The notes beneath the pieces were generated by a model that was given only the letters and a program-made list of their open reading frames with translations, was not told the origin of the DNA and did not search any database. A DNA stretch of 64,000 nt from Pectinatus haikarae (GTDB taxonomy: Bacteria; Bacillota; Negativicutes; Selenomonadales; Selenomonadaceae): assembly GCF_030813505.1 (NCBI RefSeq), contig NZ_JAUSUE010000002.1. One strand, 5' to 3'. This document shows, in pieces, positions 40,228-49,741 of this stretch (position 1 is its first letter; each line of letters starts with the position of its first letter). The position numbers were made by a program, and so were the translations under genes.

Positions 40228-42282
40228 CTATTCTGTATATTGCTTCAGAAAAAATGTTTGGCTGTCGAACCGGGGAAGCTTTGCGGAAAGTTTCTCATAA
40301 TTGCCGTCGGCATTAAGCTTGCGCGCTTTTACAGTGTCGCGCCACATGATGAGCATACTCTGGTAAATGGTCTCTTTCAAATCCGCATCATAGATCGGAC
40401 ATGCTATTTCCACGCGGTGTTCTGTATTCCTGGTCATCCAATCAGCGGAAGAAATATAAATTTTAGTATTTTCTCCGCTGCCAAAACAAAATATCCGTGA
40501 ATGTTCCAAAAATCTACCTACAATATTTATGACTTTTATATTGTCTGTCTTGTCCTTTATTCCAGGCTTAATGCAGCAGATGCCGCGGATGATCATTTTT
40601 ATCTTGACACCCGCCTGTGAAGCTTCTGCCAGAGCATCAATGAGTTCACGATCCGTAAGTGAATTCATTTTGAGCAATATATGAGATATTTGCCCATTTA
40701 TAGCACGGTCCCGTTCTTCATGGATAAGGCGTATTAAATCTGGTTTTAGACTGTTCGGTGCAGATAAAAGGGAATTATAATTACCATGGAGATTATCTGT
40801 CCCCATATTTTGAAAAAACTGGACGGCATCAAGGCCTATATCGTCTGATGTGGTGAAAAGAGCAAGATCCGTGTAAAGGCTGGCTGTCTGAGCATTATAG
40901 TTACCGGTGCCTATCTGGGTGATGTATTCTATTTTACTGTTTTCCCGGCGCATTATGAGACATATTTTGGCATGAACCTTATAACCTTCTATGCCGTATA
41001 TTACCTTGCAGCCGGCATCCTGGAGCATTTCTGCCCAGCTTATATTATTAGCTTCATCGAAGCGGGCACGCAATTCCATTAAAACGGTGACTTCTTTGCC
41101 AAGCTCAGCGGCTATTGCGAGCAGCTGTATCAGCTTGGCTTTTCTTTTTCCTATACGATAAATGGTTATCTTTATGGCGAAAACAGAATCATCATAAACG
41201 GCTTCTTTTATCAGTTTTAAAAATAAATCAAAACTTTGGTAGGGATAATTCAAAAGCAAGTCCTTATGCCGTATATATTCGATCATGCCGGTATTTTGTG
41301 GTATAGAGCATTTATTGGAAGATGTAAACGGGGGATACATAAAAAGCGCTTTTTGTTCGACTGTAAGTTTTTCAGCAAATGAGAGAAGATAAGAAAGATT
41401 TATAGGTGTACGGCAGAAAAATATTTGTTCCTTTTTTATGTTCAAATGCTCAATCAGATAATTGAGCATTGATGGAGATGTCTCTCCGTTTATTTCCATA
41501 CGCACCGCAGCAAGTTTTCCGCGCTTCTTTAAGCTTTTGCGCATGTGCTGCAAGTAATCTTCACCGAGCTCAAATTCCTCGTCATCGAGACTTATATCTG
41601 CATTGCGAGTCACGCTGATAATTGCTTTTTTTTCAACGTCATAAAGATTGAATATTTTTTCAGCGTAATGAAGGACAATATCTTCCAATAATATATATTT
41701 TGTTTTCCTGCCCGGCAGGTAAAGCAGCTTGGGAAGATTTTGAGGAATAGGAATGATCCCCAGGATATTATTTTTCTTTTCCTTTAAAGAGACGGCGATG
41801 TAAAGAGCTTTATTTATCAAATGAGGGAATGGGTGGCGTACATTTATTACCAGTGGCGACAGGAGAGGAAATATTTGTGTTTGAAAATAGTCTTTTACAA
41901 AGGACTGTTCAGTTTTGCCGAGTCTGCCGGATTTTTTACGCTGTATGCCGGCAGCATTACAGGCGCGTTCTAGTTTTGCAGAAAGTACAGCCCTTTTTTT
42001 ATATAAAACCTTTGTGGCTGCAAATATCTTCTCCAGCTGCTGACTTGGTGTCAAAAAACTTTTATTGTCAAATTTTAATGTATTTTCAAGTGAGAGATCA
42101 TAAAGGCTGCCGACACGTATCATATAAAATTCATCCAGATTGCTATTAAAAATAGCTAAAAATTTCAAACGCTCATAAAGGGGAACTGTTTCGTCCTCAG
42201 CCTCTTCCAAAACACGTTCATTAAATTTGAGCCAAGATAATTCACGATTTTGAGTATATACAGGATTAATTTTTTTTATCAT
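40228..42282 (-). CDS. ppk: Polyphosphate kinase
   Basis: PPK1 makes long-chain polyphosphate from ATP. The protein has about 684 residues from ATG 42282, beginning MIKKINPVYTQNRELSWLKF, which matches the PPK N-terminal domain. The catalytic region shows the autophosphorylated His in GYKVHAKICLIMR and GTGNYNAQTASLYTDLALFT. The C-terminal AdWMTRNtEHRVEIACPI-type segment is intact. GAGGTG precedes the ATG; the frame could be extended to 42303 but would overlap ppx. It follows ppx by 4 bases, so storage and breakdown of polyphosphate share one transcript. Confidence 0.93.
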   Translation of the reverse strand: MIKKINPVYTQNRELSWLKFNERVLEEAEDETVPLYERLKFLAIFNSNLDEFYMIRVGSLYDLSLENTLKFDNKSFLTPSQQLEKIFAATKVLYKKRAVLSAKLERACNAAGIQRKKSGRLGKTEQSFVKDYFQTQIFPLLSPLVINVRHPFPHLINKALYIAVSLKEKKNNILGIIPIPQNLPKLLYLPGRKTKYILLEDIVLHYAEKIFNLYDVEKKAIISVTRNADISLDDEEFELGEDYLQHMRKSLKKRGKLAAVRMEINGETSPSMLNYLIEHLNIKKEQIFFCRTPINLSYLLSFAEKLTVEQKALFMYPPFTSSNKCSIPQNTGMIEYIRHKDLLLNYPYQSFDLFLKLIKEAVYDDSVFAIKITIYRIGKRKAKLIQLLAIAAELGKEVTVLMELRARFDEANNISWAEMLQDAGCKVIYGIEGYKVHAKICLIMRRENSKIEYITQIGTGNYNAQTASLYTDLALFTTSDDIGLDAVQFFQNMGTDNLHGNYNSLLSAPNSLKPDLIRLIHEERDRAINGQISHILLKMNSLTDRELIDALAEASQAGVKIKMIIRGICCIKPGIKDKTDNIKVINIVGRFLEHSRIFCFGSGENTKIYISSADWMTRNTEHRVEIACPIYDADLKETIYQSMLIMWRDTVKARKLNADGNYEKLSAKLPRFDSQTFFLKQYTE

Positions 42283-42286
42283 TTTG

Positions 42287-43222
42287 CTACACCTCAATAT
42301 CATCGAATTCTTTTAATATCATTTTTGTTAAATAGCCTTCACGGACACCGGCCCGGCTTATAAGAATCGATTTTGCATTGAAACGAGTGATCAGGGTTTC
42401 CAATATGATCATACCCGGTAAAATAGTGCGGATGCGATCAGGAACAATATCAAGCAGTGTATCCAGCGTGCGGCGGTCAATATGGGTTTTACTTTTTTTG
42501 CTTAAAAACGGTTTTATTATTCCGTTTATATATTCCGCGCGCATATTTCTATTTTGCAGGCTCAGACCAAAAAGAGAATTGTACACATCCTTAGTAGATC
42601 TGATAGTTCCGCCTACACCGCAAATATCGGGATAATCCGGAGCAAAGCTTTGAGCTTCCTGTTTGTCCAGAAGCTGTAAAACTTTCCCTCGAATCTTTTT
42701 CTGCTCATCCTTATTAGGGAAGAAATGCATAACATATTTGCGATAAGCACTCAGTGAACCTATAGGCAGACTGATTGCCTGTTTTATTTTCATTTCTTCA
42801 TAGGCTACCAGCTCTGTACTCGCACCGCCTATGTCGATCAAAAGGCCGCTGGTGAGACTGACAGTTCTTGCGGCACCGATGAAATCCAAGGTAGCTTCTG
42901 TCTTTCCGCTGATAACATTTATTTTTAAGCCTGTTCTGTCTTCTATTTCCTTTACGGCATATTCACTGTTGGAAATATTTCTCAGAGCTGCAGTGGCAAA
43001 CGCATGGATTTCTTCTATATTCAGATCACCGGCTATTTTTTTAAATATCAATAAGATGTGGCATGCTTTATCTATGCCGGCAGCGCTCATCATATTATCA
43101 TTGACGTAAGAAGCCAGCGCTGCCATTTCTTTTTTATTGAGGAGAACCGTATATGAACCGTTCTCTATCTTGTAAATTACAAGCCGGATGGTATTGGAAC
43201 CGATATCTATTACTGCATACAT
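42287..43222 (-). CDS. ppx: Exopolyphosphatase / GppA-type phosphatase
   Basis: Actin-fold phosphatase of the Ppx/GppA family, about 311 residues. MYAVIDIGSNTIRLVIYKI at the start and LLIDIGGASTELV near residue 130 are the two phosphate-binding motifs. It degrades polyphosphate from the end, or pppGpp. ATG 43222 has GTGAGGCG before it; a TTG at 43246 is in frame but lacks an SD. It lies between phoP and ppk. Confidence 0.88.
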   Translation of the reverse strand: MYAVIDIGSNTIRLVIYKIENGSYTVLLNKKEMAALASYVNDNMMSAAGIDKACHILLIFKKIAGDLNIEEIHAFATAALRNISNSEYAVKEIEDRTGLKINVISGKTEATLDFIGAARTVSLTSGLLIDIGGASTELVAYEEMKIKQAISLPIGSLSAYRKYVMHFFPNKDEQKKIRGKVLQLLDKQEAQSFAPDYPDICGVGGTIRSTKDVYNSLFGLSLQNRNMRAEYINGIIKPFLSKKSKTHIDRRTLDTLLDIVPDRIRTILPGMIILETLITRFNAKSILISRAGVREGYLTKMILKEFDDIEV

Positions 43223-43282
43223 TAAAGATCGCCTCACTGTTTTCAAAATAGGGGAAAATTATTTTTTTAGATAATGAAAAAA

Positions 43283-43966
43283 TTATTTTGTAAAACGATA
43301 ACCGACACCGCGCACCGTTTTTATTCCGTCACTTATTGATGGTTCGGATTGCAGCTTTGCCCGCAGATGACGGACATGTACATCCACTGTTCTTGTGTCA
43401 CCGTAATATTCATACCCCCAGACCTTTTCCAGAAGTTCATCGCGTGAAAATGCTTTGCCTTCATTTGTGACAAATAATTTCAGCAGATCATATTCCTTGG
43501 GTGTAAGCATAAGCTGCTCATTGTTGAGAGAAGCAGTATAAGCATTGAAATTGATTTTTAAAGGCCCGATAATTAGTTCACCCTCCGGCTGGTCTTTTGT
43601 GCTGCGTCTCAGGACAGCTTTGACGCGTGCAATCAGTTCACGCATGCCAAATGGTTTTGTTGTGTAATCGTCCGCACCAAGTTCGAGTCCAAGTACCTTA
43701 TCTATTTCTTCATCTTTGGCAGTTATCATGATTATAGGAATTTTTGATGTTGCCTTATTCTGTTTAAGACGCCGGCACACTTCAAAACCGTCTATCTGCG
43801 GCAGCATAATATCCAGCAGGATCAATGAAAGGTCCTTTTCCGATTGGGCAAGTTCCACGGCGGTCAAACCATTATCGGCGGTAACAGTGTCATAACCATT
43901 CTTTTTTAGATTAAAAACCAGTAACTCACGAATAGGTGCTTCATCATCAACGACTAAAATCTTCAT
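43283..43966 (-). CDS. phoP: Response regulator PhoP/PhoB (OmpR family)
   Basis: A 227-residue regulator: receiver domain with DDE at residues 7-9, phospho-acceptor Asp52 in LLDIMLPQ, Lys in MITAKDEE, and an OmpR-type winged helix (LTPKEYDLLKLF, DTRTVDVHVRHLRAKL, VRGVGYRF). It would bind the 11-bp repeats before pstS and pstB. It heads the minus-strand cluster, with a weak TTGACG-N17-TAGGAT candidate promoter on the complement of 44033-44061. Confidence 0.93.
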   Translation of the reverse strand: MKILVVDDEAPIRELLVFNLKKNGYDTVTADNGLTAVELAQSEKDLSLILLDIMLPQIDGFEVCRRLKQNKATSKIPIIMITAKDEEIDKVLGLELGADDYTTKPFGMRELIARVKAVLRRSTKDQPEGELIIGPLKINFNAYTASLNNEQLMLTPKEYDLLKLFVTNEGKAFSRDELLEKVWGYEYYGDTRTVDVHVRHLRAKLQSEPSISDGIKTVRGVGYRFTK

Positions 43967-44064
43967 TTAAACTCTCCATTATCATTGAATTTGTGTTGAA
44001 CTTACATAATACCTTCGCTAAATTTTACCGATATCCTATTGAGAAATATAATTTCCGTCAACAC

Positions 44065-44118
44065 TTAACAAAACCTTAACAAATACGTAACAAGCTGGCG
44101 CGAAGGATACGATAGAAT
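44065..44118 (+). promoter_or_regulatory. PhoP box and promoter of pstS-pstC-pstA
   Basis: Hexamers TTAACA (44065), TTAACA (44076) and GTAACA (44087) repeat at exactly 11 bases. The -10 TAGAAT (44113-44118) follows 20 bases after the last. This is the same geometry as at pstB. Confidence 0.8.
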
Positions 44119-44202
44119 GAACATAAAGCACGGAAGATGTATGCGTGGCGGATATATGCTGCAGCTGAAATCTTACATAAAATTTATTTTGGAGGTTTTA
44201 AA

Positions 44203-45078
44203 ATGCTTTTTAGCGGAAAGAAAAAATTGTTGGCTGTTCTTGGAACTATGGTGGTAAGTACGATGCTGTTTGCAGGCTGCGGCAGCAGTGACAACAGCGC
44301 GGCTTCTTCAGGCAGCGGTGATAAAACTGCTCTTGAAGGCAAGGTATCAGCTTCAGGTTCTACGGCATTGCTGCCAATGTTGAAACCTGCGCAGGAAGCT
44401 TTTGAAAAAGAACACGAAAAAGTTACTATAAATATTGCAGGCGGTGGATCGTTCACCGGCATGAATCAGGTATCTGAAGGTGCAGTTGATATAGGTAATT
44501 CAGACGTTGATCTGCCAGATGAATATAAGGATAAAGGTCTTGTCGATCATAAAGTTGCTGTCGCACCTTTTGTATTGATAACCAGTACGGACAATAAAGT
44601 TTCGAATCTGACTATGCAGCAGGCAACAGATATATTTACTGGGAAAATCACCAATTGGAAAGAAGTCGGTGGAGATGACCAACCCATCACTATTATTCAT
44701 CGTGCTAAATCTTCCGGTTCCCGCGCTATTATCACCGCTACTATCCTCAAGGGACAGGAATTTACTGATAATGCGTCAATTCAGGATTCAAACGGTGCTG
44801 TATTAAAAGGCGTGGCGACAACTCCCGGATCTATCGGTTATGTGGATGGGGCTTATGCTGATAAAAGTGTAAAAACATTTTCTCTTGATGGAGTAGCTTT
44901 CTCTGCACAGGCAGTTATTGACGGTAAATATCCTGTTTACGGTTATGAACACATGTACACTAAAGGTGAACCTAAAGGTGCGGTAAAAGCATTCATTGAT
45001 TATGTAATGGGTGATGAATTCCAAAATTCACAGGTTGAAAAATTAGGATTTATTCCAGTCAATAAAATGAAAAAGTAA
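44203..45078 (+). CDS. pstS: Phosphate-binding lipoprotein PstS
   Basis: Substrate-binding protein of about 291 residues. The lipoprotein signal ends with LFAGCG. A Ser-rich linker precedes the phosphate-binding domain with VSASGSTALLPMLKPA and the hinge motifs IGNSDVDLP and RAKSSGSRAI. GGAGGTT (44191-44197) fixes ATG 44203; the frame upstream of it is not coding. It captures phosphate outside the membrane for PstC/PstA. Confidence 0.95.
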   Translation: MLFSGKKKLLAVLGTMVVSTMLFAGCGSSDNSAASSGSGDKTALEGKVSASGSTALLPMLKPAQEAFEKEHEKVTINIAGGGSFTGMNQVSEGAVDIGNSDVDLPDEYKDKGLVDHKVAVAPFVLITSTDNKVSNLTMQQATDIFTGKITNWKEVGGDDQPITIIHRAKSSGSRAIITATILKGQEFTDNASIQDSNGAVLKGVATTPGSIGYVDGAYADKSVKTFSLDGVAFSAQAVIDGKYPVYGYEHMYTKGEPKGAVKAFIDYVMGDEFQNSQVEKLGFIPVNKMKK

Positions 45079-45096
45079 TTTACAAAGGTAAAAAAT

Positions 45097-45981
45097 ATGG
45101 AAAAAGATTTCAATCATCAACGAAAATTAGTATATGATCGATATGTGCGGTATTTGTTTATCGCTTGTGCGGCATTGATGACCATAATAATTTTTTCCAT
45201 TATATTTTTTGTCGGTAAGCAGGGGTTGATGACGTTTCAGGACGTCAGCCCTGCTGAATTTTTTTTCACCGATAAATGGAACCCCGGTATGCATAAATAT
45301 GGGGCTTTAAGTTTTATATTGGGATCTGTAGCCGTGACATTGCTGGCGATAATTATAGGTACTCCCATAGGCCTTTTGGGTGCCGTGTTTATGTCCAAAA
45401 TAGCACCAAAAAAACTTCGTGATCTGATGCGTCCGGCAGTGGATCTTTATGTGGCTATTCCTTCTGTGGTATATGGTTATATAGGGTTAACTGTCATGAT
45501 ACCATTCATACGGATCGTATTTAACGTAAGTATGGGATATGGTATTTTTGTCACATCGCTCATACTGTCCATAATGATTCTGCCGACGATAATCAGTATC
45601 AGTGAAGATGCGCTCAATGGTGTACCTAAACCTCTTGAGGAAGCATCACTGGCATTGGGTGCCACATATTGGCAGACCTTATACAAAGTCATTATACCGT
45701 CGGCTGCACCGGGGATATTGACCGCCATAGTTTTGGCAATGGCAAGAGCTGTTGGGGAAACGATGGCGGTGCAAATGGTCATAGGCAACACACCGCTGCT
45801 GCCTACATCTTTATTTTCACCGACGGCAACGCTGACAAGTGATATAGTCATAGAAATGGGCAATACACCCTTCGGGTCAGCATGGGGGAATGCATTATTC
45901 TTAATGGCGCTGGTCCTGCTGGTGGTATCGCTGCTGATGATACTGCTCATAAAACGAATAGGCGCCCGGAGGTATGCATAA
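45097..45981 (+). CDS. pstC: Phosphate ABC transporter permease PstC
   Basis: Membrane permease of 294 residues with about six helices and an EAA loop (PLEEASLALGATYWQTLYKV). It follows pstS by 18 bases and its stop overlaps the pstA start (TAATG). Confidence 0.95.
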   Translation: MEKDFNHQRKLVYDRYVRYLFIACAALMTIIIFSIIFFVGKQGLMTFQDVSPAEFFFTDKWNPGMHKYGALSFILGSVAVTLLAIIIGTPIGLLGAVFMSKIAPKKLRDLMRPAVDLYVAIPSVVYGYIGLTVMIPFIRIVFNVSMGYGIFVTSLILSIMILPTIISISEDALNGVPKPLEEASLALGATYWQTLYKVIIPSAAPGILTAIVLAMARAVGETMAVQMVIGNTPLLPTSLFSPTATLTSDIVIEMGNTPFGSAWGNALFLMALVLLVVSLLMILLIKRIGARRYA

Positions 45982-46841
45982 TGAATGCTAAACTTGTGAA
46001 CAAAATAGCCATATGTATTTTATGGTTTACCGGTTTTTTTATTTTGCTTCTGCTGTGTGTATTTCTTGGTTATATTTTGTATAAGGGTCTTCCGGTGCTT
46101 TCCTTTGATTTTATTTTTAATAAATCAAGTGATATCACTGCAGGCGGAGGAGTCGGCGGGCAATTATTCAATTCGTTTTATCTGTTGTTTTTATCGCTCG
46201 GAATATCTGTACCGATCGCACTCGGCGCGGGAATATATCTGGCAGAATATGCAAAAGATAATATTCTCACAAAAATTATCAGACTCAGTATAGAAAGTTT
46301 GGCAACTGTGCCGTCTATCGTTCTGGGGTTGTTTGGTATGATCATATTTGTAAATATGATGGGATTGGGATTCAGCATATTAAGCGGTACACTCACGTTA
46401 GTTCTTTTGAATCTGCCTCTTTTAGTGCGAGTTACAGAAGAATCTATTAAATTGGTGCCTAAGTCATATAGAGAAGCAAGCCTGGCAATGGGAGCAACTA
46501 AATGGCAGACTATTTACAAGGTCGTTTTACCGTCGTCGCTGGCCGGGATAATAACGGGAATTATCCTGACGGCAGGCCGTGCTTTGGGTGAAACAGCCAT
46601 TTTGATTTTTACTGCAGGCACGACGGTATCAAGACATATGTTTGATACTGATGTCACGGCAGCAGGAGAAACTCTGGCTGTGCATATGTGGTATCTGATG
46701 TCAGTGGGTTTGGTTCCGGATAGAGAGCTTATTGCTGACGGGATAGGTGCGCTGCTCATAATAGTCATTTTGCTTTTTAATTTGATATTGACTATTCCGC
46801 TTAGGATCATCCAGAAGCGTATGGGGATCATAAGTAAATAG
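45981..46841 (+). CDS. pstA: Phosphate ABC transporter permease PstA
   Basis: Permease of 286 residues; the EAA loop is SYREASLAMGATKWQTIYKV, nearly the same as that of PstC. ATG 45981 with CCGGAGG upstream is the true start; the longer frame runs back into pstC. The operon ends here with a terminator, so pstB must come from the minus-strand cluster. Confidence 0.95.
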   Translation: MNAKLVNKIAICILWFTGFFILLLLCVFLGYILYKGLPVLSFDFIFNKSSDITAGGGVGGQLFNSFYLLFLSLGISVPIALGAGIYLAEYAKDNILTKIIRLSIESLATVPSIVLGLFGMIIFVNMMGLGFSILSGTLTLVLLNLPLLVRVTEESIKLVPKSYREASLAMGATKWQTIYKVVLPSSLAGIITGIILTAGRALGETAILIFTAGTTVSRHMFDTDVTAAGETLAVHMWYLMSVGLVPDRELIADGIGALLIIVILLFNLILTIPLRIIQKRMGIISK

Positions 46842-46846
46842 AGTAC

Positions 46847-46897
46847 AAAAAGACTGCCAATGAAATTTTTTCTTCATTGGCAGTCTTTTTATTTTTG
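46847..46897 (+). terminator. Terminator of pstSCA
   Basis: AAAAAGACTGCCAATGAA (46847-46864 region) pairs with TTCATTGGCAGTCTTTTT (to 46890), followed by ATTTTT. Confidence 0.88.
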
Positions 46898-46954
46898 GAA
46901 TAATCGCTATTTAGCTCTAGCTCTTTTTATCCGGTACAGAAATATTATATATTG

Positions 46955-48124
46955 TTAAAATTTTTGAAGCATTGTCCTTGTAATATTTTCCAATTCTTCC
47001 TTGGCAGGAATATTTTTTATACTCATTTTATCCAGACAAATGGTAAAACCGGAACTTTTCAGTTCATCCTCAACCTGACCTATACTTTGCCCACCCCAGC
47101 CATAAGAACCAAAAGCAAAGGCAAGTCTGTTATGTTCTTTTGGCGACAGCCCTTTCAGGTAGCAGAGAAAAGCCGCAACTGTAGGCATCATATTATTATT
47201 CAGAGTGGGTGAACCGACAGCCAGATATTTTTTTGTGAGAACTTCAGTAACTATATCTGATATATGACTTTCCTTTAAGTCGTACATGCAGACAGGAATA
47301 TTTCTGCACGAAAATGCATCAGTAATTGTCCGGGCCATGGTTTCGGTAGAATGCCACATGCTGTCATAAACTACTACAGCTTCTTCATTGGTTTCCCCTT
47401 CTGCCCATTTGCTGTAATTGTCTATGATTTCCTGTATATGTTTTCTCCAGATTATTCCATGACCCGTGGCTATCATTTCAACACTCAAATCTTTTAAGGC
47501 AGAAAGAGCGATTTTGGCCTGACGCCCATACAACATCAATATGTTGGCATAATATTTTTTCGCTTCATACATAAGTACACCAAAATCCACCTGATCGTCA
47601 AAACGTTCAGTAGCGGCAAAGTGCTGACCAAAACCGTCGTTGGAAAAAAGTATTTTCTCTTCCGGGCAGTAGGTGAACATGCTGTCAGGCCAGTGAAGCA
47701 TAGGAACAGGAATAAAATTTAAAGTCCTTGAGCCGATATTTAAGGAGTCACCGGCCTTTACGCCTTTGTAATTCAGATCGCCATAGAATTTGGGAATATT
47801 TTTTAAGCCGTTTGGAATGCATGTGAAAATTTGTGCATTGGGGCATTTTTCCATTATCGCAGGAATAGATCCTGAATGATCCTGTTCAAGATGGTTGCAA
47901 ATAATATAATCAATCTTTGATGGGTCGATTACAGAAGATATACGTTCTAAGATTTCATCCTTAAAGCTTATTTTTGCCGTATCAATGAGTGTAATTTTCT
48001 CATCAATGATCAAATAAGCATTATAAGAAGATCCTCTGCCTGTCCGATATCCATGAAAATTGCGCAAGTTCCAATCAATAACACCAACCCAATAGATTCC
48101 TTTTTTTATCTCAACTGCCTGCAT
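46955..48124 (-). CDS. fprA: Flavodiiron protein (oxygen/NO reductase, FprA/ROO type)
   Basis: Reduces O2 to water (or NO) in anaerobes. Of its 389 residues, about 1-245 form a metallo-beta-lactamase-like diiron domain with HLEQDHSGSIP, HWPD, SNDGFGQHF and TGHGIIW. Residues 250-389 are a flavodoxin (FMN) domain beginning VVVYDSMWHSTETMA. No rubredoxin domain is fused. It stands alone, marking an anaerobe that must survive oxygen. Confidence 0.93.
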   Translation of the reverse strand: MQAVEIKKGIYWVGVIDWNLRNFHGYRTGRGSSYNAYLIIDEKITLIDTAKISFKDEILERISSVIDPSKIDYIICNHLEQDHSGSIPAIMEKCPNAQIFTCIPNGLKNIPKFYGDLNYKGVKAGDSLNIGSRTLNFIPVPMLHWPDSMFTYCPEEKILFSNDGFGQHFAATERFDDQVDFGVLMYEAKKYYANILMLYGRQAKIALSALKDLSVEMIATGHGIIWRKHIQEIIDNYSKWAEGETNEEAVVVYDSMWHSTETMARTITDAFSCRNIPVCMYDLKESHISDIVTEVLTKKYLAVGSPTLNNNMMPTVAAFLCYLKGLSPKEHNRLAFAFGSYGWGGQSIGQVEDELKSSGFTICLDKMSIKNIPAKEELENITRTMLQKF

Positions 48125-48277
48125 AATAGTCCCTGCCTTTCTAAAAATAATCTACCATTATTATATCACTGGTAAAAAATAGACACAATTAATATTAACC
48201 GTATTTGTGCAGACACAGAAATAATATTTATGTGTCTGTATGCTCTATGAAATAACGGAAAACAGTTATAATATGGC

Positions 48278-49669
48278 TTATAGATCGTATACATCGGGTA
48301 TGCTTCTGAAAAGCTCCATTTCCTTTGCGGTCACGGTTACTTTGTCTTCATCGTTATCTTCAGTGATCTGTGCGAGTACATTGCTCCAATTTTCATTTAT
48401 CGTATGTCCCATTATTGCCTTGCCGTTATCATCAAGGTGCAGTCCGTCAAGAGCAAATTCTGTAGGCAGAATTTCCGGTGGGACAGGGAATTCTGCAGCG
48501 GTATCAATATGAACACGTGTACGGATATAATTGTTTACTTTGTTAAATTCATACGGCCAGTTTGATGATGTGCTTTCCGTAAAAATTTTATTTATATTAT
48601 GCGGGTTTATCGTAGGCAATGTCAGCAATATAGGCTGAATGTCATTTTCCTGACATTTCTGCTGAAGGATTTTCAGGCCGATTATTATTTTATCGGCGGA
48701 AACACCGGCACGCAGGCTGTTGCTCGCTCCCATAATGATCAAATATCTGGGGGCAAAAGGGAGAACATCTTTATCAAAACGATTTACCATCATTTCTATA
48801 GTGTCGCCGCTTTCCGACAAATTTATTGAGGGAAAATTAAGATAGGAAGAATAGCTGAATTCAAAATCAGCGGGGCTGTAAGAAAGATGTCCGCCGCCGT
48901 GGCTTATGCTGTCACCAAAAATGCCTACCTGATAATCAGCGGAGGGTTCATTACTGAATCGTTCTGCATTTGAATATACTCCTATCGGCCGGCCATCGCT
49001 GTCAATACCGCGAACCCGCCAATAATAGGTACCTATACGCGAATGAGGATCGTAATACTCGCAGGAAAAGTCTATAGTGCTGGAAAAGATGCGATACATT
49101 GAAGGCTCTGTTCCATTAGGATTTTCCGGGGGAGCCGATAAGACCTCTACTTCAAATTTAACAGCACCTGCGTTGGGAATCCATTGATAAACAGGATATA
49201 AAAGAACGGACCCGTTGCCATGATTATAATTGGTGTTGGTAACCGGTGAATTGATTTCTGACGGATGACCGTCAGTATAAAGCAATTCCAATGCCGAAAA
49301 ATTTGTCACAGGCTTGTTGTCAAAATCCATTGCCCGTACCCGCCAATATAGGTTTTTATGACAGCCTTCCGTGATTTCCGCGATTGGAAGATTGAAGGCA
49401 TTTACAAATACCTGGTTTGTAAAATAGATATGTTCTGCCGAAACAGAATTTGTACTTAATCTATCAGGAATTTTATCAAAAACTTCAAGCTCATAGTAAA
49501 CAGCCTTGGTGTTTTCGTTCCAGCGCAGCAGCGGGGCTGCTGAAGCAGGGTTTTCTTCAGTGTAATGTGTAGTTATTTCAAGAGCGGGATAAAGCTGCTT
49601 ATAACTGTACGCATCTCCCGATAAAATAAAGATATTGATCAAAACTATGAGGATAATAGTATATTTCAC
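48278..49669 (-). CDS. Secreted SGNH/GDSL-type hydrolase with N-terminal Fn3-like modules
   Basis: About 463 residues from GTG 49669 (an in-frame TTG at 49687 lies upstream). The signal peptide TIILIVLINIFILSGDAYS is clear. Two repeats follow with W/Y pairs and NLYWRVRAMD and GTYYWRVRGID, resembling fibronectin-III-like domains. The C-terminal half is an SGNH hydrolase: IFGDSISHGGG, MGASNSLRAG and the final DGLHLDDNGK with catalytic Asp and His. It could deacetylate or cleave an envelope or extracellular glycan. The substrate is unknown. Confidence 0.83.
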   Translation of the reverse strand: MKYTIILIVLINIFILSGDAYSYKQLYPALEITTHYTEENPASAAPLLRWNENTKAVYYELEVFDKIPDRLSTNSVSAEHIYFTNQVFVNAFNLPIAEITEGCHKNLYWRVRAMDFDNKPVTNFSALELLYTDGHPSEINSPVTNTNYNHGNGSVLLYPVYQWIPNAGAVKFEVEVLSAPPENPNGTEPSMYRIFSSTIDFSCEYYDPHSRIGTYYWRVRGIDSDGRPIGVYSNAERFSNEPSADYQVGIFGDSISHGGGHLSYSPADFEFSYSSYLNFPSINLSESGDTIEMMVNRFDKDVLPFAPRYLIIMGASNSLRAGVSADKIIIGLKILQQKCQENDIQPILLTLPTINPHNINKIFTESTSSNWPYEFNKVNNYIRTRVHIDTAAEFPVPPEILPTEFALDGLHLDDNGKAIMGHTINENWSNVLAQITEDNDEDKVTVTAKEMELFRSIPDVYDL

Positions 49670-49741
49670 AGGGCATTTCCTTTCCAATACGGACTGCCTA
49701 ATATGAACGGATGATATATTCGGCTGTCCGTACCGGATATA

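Noticed and set aside
48210..48238. Hairpin CAGACACA/TGTGTCTG between the flavodiiron and SGNH genes
   Set aside because: Perfect 8-bp stem but without a T-tract on the relevant strand, so it is not listed as a terminator.
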